DNA from: SLAN01 sp964565375
GTDB taxonomy: Bacteria > Spirochaetota > Spirochaetia > DSM-27196 > SKKC01
Direction of reading: 5' to 3'
DNA length: 26,633 bases
Assembly: GCA_964565375.1 (NCBI GenBank)
Contig: CAZMEV010000039.1
Span: 1-26,633 of the forward strand
The first letter of the stretch is position 1; every line of letters begins with the position of its first letter. This document shows positions 21,649-26,633 of the stretch, piece by piece. Both the position numbers and the translations under genes were made by a program. The notes beneath the pieces are model-generated. The model was given only the letters and a program-made list of their open reading frames with translations. It was not told the DNA's origin and did no database searches.

Positions 21649-22974
21649 ATGACATCGTTCATACGCGTACTTACTGCAATAACACTTGCGCTCGTTCTCC
21701 TCGCCCCAATGGCATTTGCTGAGGGCCAGCAGGAGGAGATCGAAGCCACCGATCCAACGGGAAACCCGTGGACCGACGGACAGGATCTGTCCGGTACAGA
21801 GGTTGAAATTTTCGGAGCATTCGTTGACGAAGAAGCTGCCGGATTCGAGGACACACTCGAACGGTTCATTGAACAGACCGGGATTAACGTGACCTACGAG
21901 GGCTCAGCCGATTTTGAGTCACTGGTCATGGTTCGTGCCGAGGGAGGCGATGAACCGGATATAGCTCTGTTCCCGCAGCCGGGGCTTATGGCCGACGTTT
22001 ATCGACAGGGCTATATCGAGAACCCTGCCGAATGGTTCGGTGAGGATTTCCTTGAAGAACGCTATGATTCTGACCTGATAGACATCACCCGCGTGGATGG
22101 GGAAATTGCCGGCGCCTGGGCACGAACGAATGTGAAGTCGCTTGTATGGTATTCGGTACCATTATTCGAAGAAGAGGGCTACGAAATACCTGAAACGTGG
22201 GATGAGCTCATGGACCTCTCGGATCAGATGGTAGCCGATGGGCATTACCCCTGGTCTATCGGCATTGAAGCGGGCGGCGCGACCGGTTGGCTGGCTACCG
22301 ACTGGCTTCAGGACATCATGTTCCGTATTCATGAACCGGAAGTCTACGACGACTGGATTACGAACGATGTTCAGTTTGACAGTCCCGAGGTTCGTGAAGC
22401 ATTCAATATTCTCGAGGAGATCTGGTTCGACGACGACTACGTGCTCGGCGGTACAGACGCCATTCTCACCGTCCCCTATACCGACGCAACCACCCCGCTC
22501 ATAACGCAGGACGCGGCAATGTTCCGTCAGGCTAGCTTCGCTGTCGAACACTTTCCAGATGGCACCGAAATCGCACCGGACGGCGACGTCTGGTTTTTCC
22601 CGTTCCCGGAAATCGAGCCTGAATACGGACAGCCGGTGGTGATCGCAGGCGACATAGCAAGTCCCATGACAGACCGTCCTGAGGTGCGGGCAGTCATGCG
22701 CTTTATTGCCGACCCGGAAGGCCTTGGGCGCTGGGTTGAAGAAGGTGGACTGGTCAGCCCGCATCTCGACGCTGAGCTTGACTGGTATCCGGAAGTCGAA
22801 CGCGAGTTCGCCGAGATATTCCTCGAAGCCGAAGCCTTCCGCTTCGACGCGGCCGACATGATGCCCGGACCAGTGGGAACCGGTACGTTCTGGGAAGGCG
22901 TCGTCGATTGGACACAGGGCGACGACCTTGATGACGTGCTGCCTGCTATAGACGCCGGATTCCCCGAAGACTGA
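21649..22974 (+). CDS. Alpha-glucoside-type ABC transporter solute-binding protein (AglE-like), first copy
   Basis: The ATG at 21649 sits 7 bases after GAGGAGG; a GTG two codons earlier overlaps the spacing and is less likely. The product has 441 residues. The signal peptide MTSFIRVLTAITLALVLLAP ends with AFA, before EGQQEE, and looks cut by signal peptidase I, giving a free periplasmic protein. The body is a family 1 (CUT1) carbohydrate-binding protein: SGTEVEIFGAFVDEEAAGFE, then RAEGGDEPDIALFPQPG, IPETWDELMDLSDQM, ATGWLATDWLQDIM and VGTGTFWEGVVDWTQG, a set I associate with AglE. It captures an alpha-glucoside or similar sugar for the permeases encoded at 24787 and 25897. It is highly acidic. 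A close paralogue follows 334 bp downstream. Confidence 0.9.
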   Translation: MTSFIRVLTAITLALVLLAPMAFAEGQQEEIEATDPTGNPWTDGQDLSGTEVEIFGAFVDEEAAGFEDTLERFIEQTGINVTYEGSADFESLVMVRAEGGDEPDIALFPQPGLMADVYRQGYIENPAEWFGEDFLEERYDSDLIDITRVDGEIAGAWARTNVKSLVWYSVPLFEEEGYEIPETWDELMDLSDQMVADGHYPWSIGIEAGGATGWLATDWLQDIMFRIHEPEVYDDWITNDVQFDSPEVREAFNILEEIWFDDDYVLGGTDAILTVPYTDATTPLITQDAAMFRQASFAVEHFPDGTEIAPDGDVWFFPFPEIEPEYGQPVVIAGDIASPMTDRPEVRAVMRFIADPEGLGRWVEEGGLVSPHLDAELDWYPEVEREFAEIFLEAEAFRFDAADMMPGPVGTGTFWEGVVDWTQGDDLDDVLPAIDAGFPED

Positions 22975-23002
22975 AAAAACAACAGGATTGTCCTGTCTCC
23001 TC

Positions 23003-23028
23003 GACTCCCCGGCCCATGCCGGGGGGTC
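23003..23028 (+). terminator. GC-rich hairpin after the first binding-protein gene
   Basis: GACTCCCCGGC (23003-23013) pairs with GCCGGGGGGTC (23018-23028) around loop CCAT, with one G-T pair. There is no T run, so it probably shields the 3' end of the abundant binding-protein mRNA or ends transcription only partly. Confidence 0.5.
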
Positions 23029-23103
23029 CGCATGTAACGTGGGGCCGTATGTAAGCCCCCATAGCTGTCAGCAATTCCAGTGTTATTTCGCTCAAATTCA
23101 TTC

Positions 23104-23133
23104 TTGCCAATCCTCGGAAACCGGGCCTATAAT
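23104..23133 (+). promoter_or_regulatory. Strong promoter of the second binding-protein gene
   Basis: TTGCCA (23104-23109) and a perfect TATAAT (23128-23133) with an 18-bp spacer. The start codon is 175 bp downstream. Confidence 0.75.
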
Positions 23134-23150
23134 GCCGTTAGTAACGCCAT
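23132..23150. promoter_or_regulatory. Operator-like dyad at the second binding-protein promoter
   Basis: ATGCCGTTAGTAACGCCAT is a dyad around a central G with one mismatched pair, overlapping the end of the -10 box. Its core TTAGTAACGC is shared with the dyad at 21487-21503 at the same position relative to the -10 box. Confidence 0.65.
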
Positions 23151-23308
23151 GGAGAGTCGCGGATCGGCTCAAAGCAGTTCCCGGCTCAACGTCGTCAGGC
23201 CCCTTCGCTCAACAACTGAAACGAAGGTTCGAATCACTCCGAACTGAACACCACGGCGTTTCAAAACGGGCGCAGTAGCGCCATATGACATTTTCAGGAG
23301 GTTTTTGC

Positions 23309-24652
23309 ATGGACAAAAAGGTAATTGCGATAATCGGTATTACCGCAGTTGTGGTTATCGCTGCAATTGTTGTTGCAGTTACAGGCGACCGGCCGGATGA
23401 CACAACGGAAGTAGCAGACGTGGATTACACCGACAACCCGTGGACAGAGGGTGAGGATCTCTCGGGAACCGAAGTTCAGATCTTCGGAGCATTTGTTGAC
23501 GAGGATGCTCGGCGTTTCCGGGCAGCTCTTGAGCCGTTTATCGAGCAGACCGGTATCCAGGTCGAATATGAAGGATCGGGTGACTTCGAGTCTCTGATCA
23601 CCGTTCGAGCCGAAGGTGGCGACGCTCCGGACATTGCTTCATTTCCGCAGCCGGGACTCATGTACGACCTGCACAGGCAGGGATATATCTATGATCCCAC
23701 CGAATGGCTCGGTGGCATGGATTATCTCCAGCAGCAGTACGATCAGGACTGGATCGACATGAGCATGGTCGACGGAGAAGTCGGTGGTATCTGGTATCGC
23801 ACCAATGTGAAGTCGCTTGTCTGGTATGTACCGTCGGTCTTTGAGGAAGAAGGATACGAAATCCCCGAAACCTGGGACGAGCTCATGGCCCTTTCGGATC
23901 AGATGGTGGACGACGGTCACACTCCTTGGTCAATTGCCATGGAAAGCGCAGGCGCCACCGGCTGGGTCGGTACCGACTGGATCGAGGACATTATGCTTCG
24001 TATTCATGAGCCGCAAGTGTATGACGACTGGATCGCCAACGACGTACCATTCGACAGTCCGGAGGTCCGCGAAGCGTTCGAGATACTCGGAGAAATCTGG
24101 TTCGACGATGACTATGTGCTCGGAGGTACCGACAGCATTCTGACTGTCCCATTCGGAGACGGCGCGAATCCGCTTCTGCTGGATGAGCCCGGCGCTCTCA
24201 TGCACCGCCAGGCGAGTTTCATTCAGGGCTTCCTGCCGGACGGAACCGAAGTTGGTCCGGACGGAGACATCGACTTCTTCTACCTGCCGAGGATTGACGC
24301 CGAACACGGAGATCCGGTTCTTGTGGCCGGGGACGTCATGAGCGCAATGCGTGATCGACCGGAAGTTCATGCCGTCATGCGATTTTTCAGTACCGCCGAG
24401 GGAACGCGCGGATGGCTCGAGCAGGGTGGTTACGTATCGCCGCACGAAGATGTGGATTTCGACTGGTATCCCGATGTTGACCGACGATACGCCGAGATTC
24501 TCGATGCGGCGGATACTGTACGTTTCGACGCCTCCGACATGATGCCGGGCGCGGTCGGCACCGGGACCTTCTGGACCGGCATGGTCGACTGGACTCAGGG
24601 AGAAGATCTGGACGATGTGCTTCCTGCCATCGACGCAGGGTTCGACGAGTAA
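23309..24652 (+). CDS. Alpha-glucoside-type ABC transporter solute-binding protein (AglE-like), second copy, membrane-anchored
   Basis: The ATG at 23309 follows CAGGAGG by 7 bases; the ATG eight codons earlier has no ribosome-binding site. The 447-residue protein is paralogous to the first copy (roughly two thirds identical by eye), with IFGAFVDEDARRF, RAEGGDAPDIASFPQPG, IPETWDELMALSDQM and MVDWTQGEDLDDVLPAIDAG. Unlike the first copy it starts with MDKKVIAIIGITAVVVIAAI, a long hydrophobic segment with no lipobox cysteine and no clear cleavage site, so it is probably held in the inner membrane. It has its own promoter and dyad. A terminator lies between it and the permease genes. The difference in ligand between the copies cannot be read from the sequence. 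Confidence 0.9.
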   Translation: MDKKVIAIIGITAVVVIAAIVVAVTGDRPDDTTEVADVDYTDNPWTEGEDLSGTEVQIFGAFVDEDARRFRAALEPFIEQTGIQVEYEGSGDFESLITVRAEGGDAPDIASFPQPGLMYDLHRQGYIYDPTEWLGGMDYLQQQYDQDWIDMSMVDGEVGGIWYRTNVKSLVWYVPSVFEEEGYEIPETWDELMALSDQMVDDGHTPWSIAMESAGATGWVGTDWIEDIMLRIHEPQVYDDWIANDVPFDSPEVREAFEILGEIWFDDDYVLGGTDSILTVPFGDGANPLLLDEPGALMHRQASFIQGFLPDGTEVGPDGDIDFFYLPRIDAEHGDPVLVAGDVMSAMRDRPEVHAVMRFFSTAEGTRGWLEQGGYVSPHEDVDFDWYPDVDRRYAEILDAADTVRFDASDMMPGAVGTGTFWTGMVDWTQGEDLDDVLPAIDAGFDE

Positions 24653-24668
24653 ATCACAGACAATCTAT

Positions 24669-24696
24669 GGGCGCAGCGGTAGCTGCGCCCTTTTTT
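24669..24696 (+). terminator. Intrinsic terminator between binding-protein and permease genes
   Basis: GGGCGCAGC (24669-24677) and GCTGCGCCC (24682-24690) form a perfect 9-bp stem with loop GGTA, followed by six T (24691-24696). It should stop most transcripts after the binding-protein gene, letting only a fraction reach the permeases. Confidence 0.93.
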
Positions 24697-24786
24697 CGTC
24701 TGATCGACGGAGTGCCCCGCTTCGCGACGCACTCTCTCGATCCGACGGAGTTTCCGGTTGGAACACCTTTTCTAGGGGCGAATTAT

Positions 24787-25893
24787 ATGAGTGATACATC
24801 GAGGCAAATGACGTTCTCGGATTGGCTCGACACACGGGCCGGACGGATCACAAGCACGGTGGTCAGCGCAGCGGCAACCGCCGTTATTCTGGTCGCAGGA
24901 TTCATATGGTTGCGCGACAACGCGGCCACAGCAAACCGGTTCGCTGTGGCGGTTATTGCGCTGTTTATCGGTGTCGGGGGTATATGGGGGTTTTTCCACT
25001 CACTGAATGGCCTGGCCGAGCTGTTGCCGGAGGAGGCGAGGGATAAGACGCTTCCGTGGGTCTTCATAGGACCGGCTCTACTGTTTCTCGGCTTCTACAT
25101 TGTCTGGCCGGTCATTAATACCACCTACATGAGTTTCTTCGACCGGTTCACCGAGAACTTCGTCGGTCTCAGAAACTATCAGTACATCTTCACAAACCCG
25201 GCAATGCTGATAATTCTGCGAAATACGCTTCTCTGGGTACTGCTCGTACCAACCGTTGCCACGGCGCTCGGCCTGCTCATAGCGGTTATCACAGACCGCT
25301 TCCGGCCGACCACCGAAAAGGTCGTGAAGGCGCTCATTTTTCTTCCGATGGCAATTTCGTTCGTCGGCGCGAGCGTAATCTGGCGCTTCGTCTATGCCTT
25401 TCAGCCTGCGGGCATGCCTCAGATCGGCCTGTTGAACGCGATTGTGACGGCACTTGGCGGAGACCCCGTCGCATGGATCACAGTTCGACCGTGGAACAAC
25501 TTCCTCCTCATTTTCATTATGATCTGGCTTCAGACCGGATTTGCCATGGTCATTCAGAGTGCCGCGGTTAAGGGCGTGCCGAAGGATCTTATCGAAGCGG
25601 CGAGAATAGACGGCGCGAGCGAGGTTCGTACCTTCTTCAACGTCACTGTTCCCTATATCAGCGGTACCATTCTGACCGTTGCGACCACAATCGTGTTCCT
25701 TGTGCTCAAGATTTTTGACGTTGTCTATGTCATGACAAGTGGTGCCTACGGCACCAATATCGTTGCATTGCGCATGTACCAGGAGGCGTTCGTTCAGCGA
25801 AACTTCGGGCGGGGAAGTGCCCTCGCTGTCTTCCTGTTTGTAGTTGTTATCCCCCTGATGGTTCAGAACGCACGCGCAATGAGGAGTAAGTAA
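24787..25893 (+). CDS. ABC transporter permease, AglF/MalF-like
   Basis: ATG 24787 follows AGGGG by 8 bases; the frame open from 24667 runs through the terminator and is not used. The 368-residue protein has about eight membrane segments. An extra pair (about 20-41 and 49-70) precedes the six-segment core common to CUT1 permeases. The core starts at LPWVFIGPALLFLGFYIVWPVINTTYMSFFDRF. The EAA loop that contacts the ATPase reads IEAARIDGASEVRTFFNVTVPYISG (about 279-303). Two extra N-terminal helices are seen in AglF-type alpha-glucoside permeases. It pairs with the next gene, whose start is only 3 bases after its stop. No ATPase gene is in the window; it may lie beyond the right edge or be shared (MsmK/UgpC type). 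Confidence 0.92.
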   Translation: MSDTSRQMTFSDWLDTRAGRITSTVVSAAATAVILVAGFIWLRDNAATANRFAVAVIALFIGVGGIWGFFHSLNGLAELLPEEARDKTLPWVFIGPALLFLGFYIVWPVINTTYMSFFDRFTENFVGLRNYQYIFTNPAMLIILRNTLLWVLLVPTVATALGLLIAVITDRFRPTTEKVVKALIFLPMAISFVGASVIWRFVYAFQPAGMPQIGLLNAIVTALGGDPVAWITVRPWNNFLLIFIMIWLQTGFAMVIQSAAVKGVPKDLIEAARIDGASEVRTFFNVTVPYISGTILTVATTIVFLVLKIFDVVYVMTSGAYGTNIVALRMYQEAFVQRNFGRGSALAVFLFVVVIPLMVQNARAMRSK

Positions 25894-25896
25894 GCC

Positions 25897-26633
25897 ATGG
25901 CACAGAATACACAGAACACGCAGAAGCATGCCGCCGACATTGCGGCACGAGAAAATGAACTCCGCTTTCAGGCCTCATCCCGTGGAAGTATTCTCGGATC
26001 ACGCAGGGCACAGAAGATCCTGGGAGCAATTCCTGCACGCCTGTTTGTGATCTTTGTTCTTGCAATCTGGACACTGCCGACCATAGGCCTGCTGGTGAGC
26101 TCATTCCGTACCCAGATTTCCATACAGCAGTCCGGCTGGTGGATGGGGCTGCTGAACTTCACCAACTGGGACCAGTGGACGCTCGCAAACTACGATCAGG
26201 TGCTGACCGCCGACGGCATGGGAGTCGGTTTCTTTAACAGTATTCTTATTACACTGCCGTCAACAGTAATCCCGATCACCATTGCCGCCTTCGCCGCATA
26301 TGCAATCGCGTGGATGAAATTTCCGGCACGGCAGATTCTGTTCGTACTTATTGTCGGACTGCTCGTAGTACCGCTTCAGATGGCGCTCATTCCAGTATTG
26401 CGCGTCTATACGAGTTACCAGTTGAACGGGACGTACGTCGGAATGTGGCTTGCACACACCGGATTTGGATTACCCCTTGCAACATACCTGCTCTATGGCT
26501 ACATTTCGAGTATTCCCAAGTCAATTCTCGAGTCGGCGTTTGCCGACGGGGCAACGCCGTGGCTGACATTTACCCGGCTTATTCTTCCGCTTTCGATTCC
26601 GGCAATAGCATCGTTCGCCATCTTCCAGTTCCT
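25897..26633 (+). CDS. ABC transporter permease, AglG/MalG-like (runs off the window)
   Basis: ATG 25897 follows GAGGAG by 10 bases, within the end of the previous permease gene, giving a tightly linked operon. The 245 codons present begin with an unusually long hydrophilic N-terminus (about 45 residues, starting MAQNTQNTQKHAADIAAREN), then ARLFVIFVLAIWTLPTIGLLVSSFRT (membrane segment 1). Three further membrane segments follow. The EAA loop is modified to LESAFADGATPWLTFTRLILPLS, with Ser in place of the first Ala of EAA. MalG-type proteins are about 280-380 residues, so the last one or two membrane segments lie outside. It forms the transmembrane channel with the AglF-like protein. Confidence 0.92.
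   Translation, partial: MAQNTQNTQKHAADIAARENELRFQASSRGSILGSRRAQKILGAIPARLFVIFVLAIWTLPTIGLLVSSFRTQISIQQSGWWMGLLNFTNWDQWTLANYDQVLTADGMGVGFFNSILITLPSTVIPITIAAFAAYAIAWMKFPARQILFVLIVGLLVVPLQMALIPVLRVYTSYQLNGTYVGMWLAHTGFGLPLATYLLYGYISSIPKSILESAFADGATPWLTFTRLILPLSIPAIASFAIFQF

Larger units (their letters stand above)
22975..23308. other. Intergenic region between the two binding-protein genes
   Basis: These 334 bases hold two hairpins after the first gene (ACAGGA/TCCTGT at 22982-22996 and a GC-rich one at 23003-23028), a promoter at 23104-23133 with an operator-like dyad, and about 150 bases of leader. Open frames across it lack ribosome-binding sites and I see no gene. Confidence 0.75.

Noticed and set aside
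1..26633. tRNA, rRNA, insertion sequences or phage attachment sites
   Set aside because: No cloverleaf, rRNA-like stretch, transposase frame, integrase or terminal inverted repeat was recognised on either strand by reading.

Overview
The window looks like a chromosomal segment of a free-living spirochaete, probably a salt-adapted one. The reasons are a channel closely resembling SthK of Spirochaeta thermophila, several lipoproteins with short spirochaete-style lipoboxes, and very acidic exported proteins (both solute-binding proteins, the FMN lipoprotein and the HtrA-like proteases are rich in Asp/Glu), as in halophilic or haloalkaliphilic relatives. The assignment is an inference from gene content. 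The assembly is a draft: exactly 100 N lie at 8398-8497 inside a tandem repeat, and one gene has a single-base frameshift in a G run.

Layout. Positions 1-188 (minus) hold the start of a family 4 glycosidase. Positions 385-3392 (plus) carry three exported lipoproteins: an unknown beta-rich one, one with two FMN-attachment domains, and one with two M23-type domains. A 41-residue lipoprotein gene lies on the minus strand at 3559-3684. Positions 3844-8243 (plus) hold a TrpB2-type tryptophan synthase beta chain, an overlapping SthK-like cyclic-nucleotide-gated channel broken by a frameshift, and a PAS-GGDEF-EAL protein whose EAL site is intact and whose GGDEF site is lost. The repeat and assembly gap follow. 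Positions 8564-15854 (minus) hold the B12-dependent ribonucleotide reductase split into two genes under probable NrdR boxes, a UppP-like phosphatase lacking a key glutamate, a secreted serine beta-lactamase-like hydrolase, and a long-chain acyl-CoA dehydrogenase whose promoter has a palindromic operator between -35 and -10.

Positions 15988-17902 contain two small unknown genes and a YihY/BrkB membrane protein. Positions 18113-21381 (plus) hold two HtrA/Do proteases in tandem; the second has its Shine-Dalgarno sequence buried in a strong hairpin. Positions 21649-26633 (plus) hold an alpha-glucoside-type ABC importer: two paralogous solute-binding proteins, each with its own promoter and a shared operator-like dyad, then an intrinsic terminator, then two permease genes, the last cut by the window edge.

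Themes: sugar uptake and hydrolysis (GH4 at one end, ABC importer at the other), envelope maintenance (M23, UppP, beta-lactamase-like, HtrA pair) and nucleotide signalling (cyclic-nucleotide channel next to a c-di-GMP enzyme). The points most worth a second look are the shared dyad at the two binding-protein promoters, the SD-sequestering hairpin ahead of the second HtrA gene, the broken SthK-like channel translationally overlapped with TrpB2, the doubly flavinylated lipoprotein, and the UppP homologue without its catalytic glutamate.
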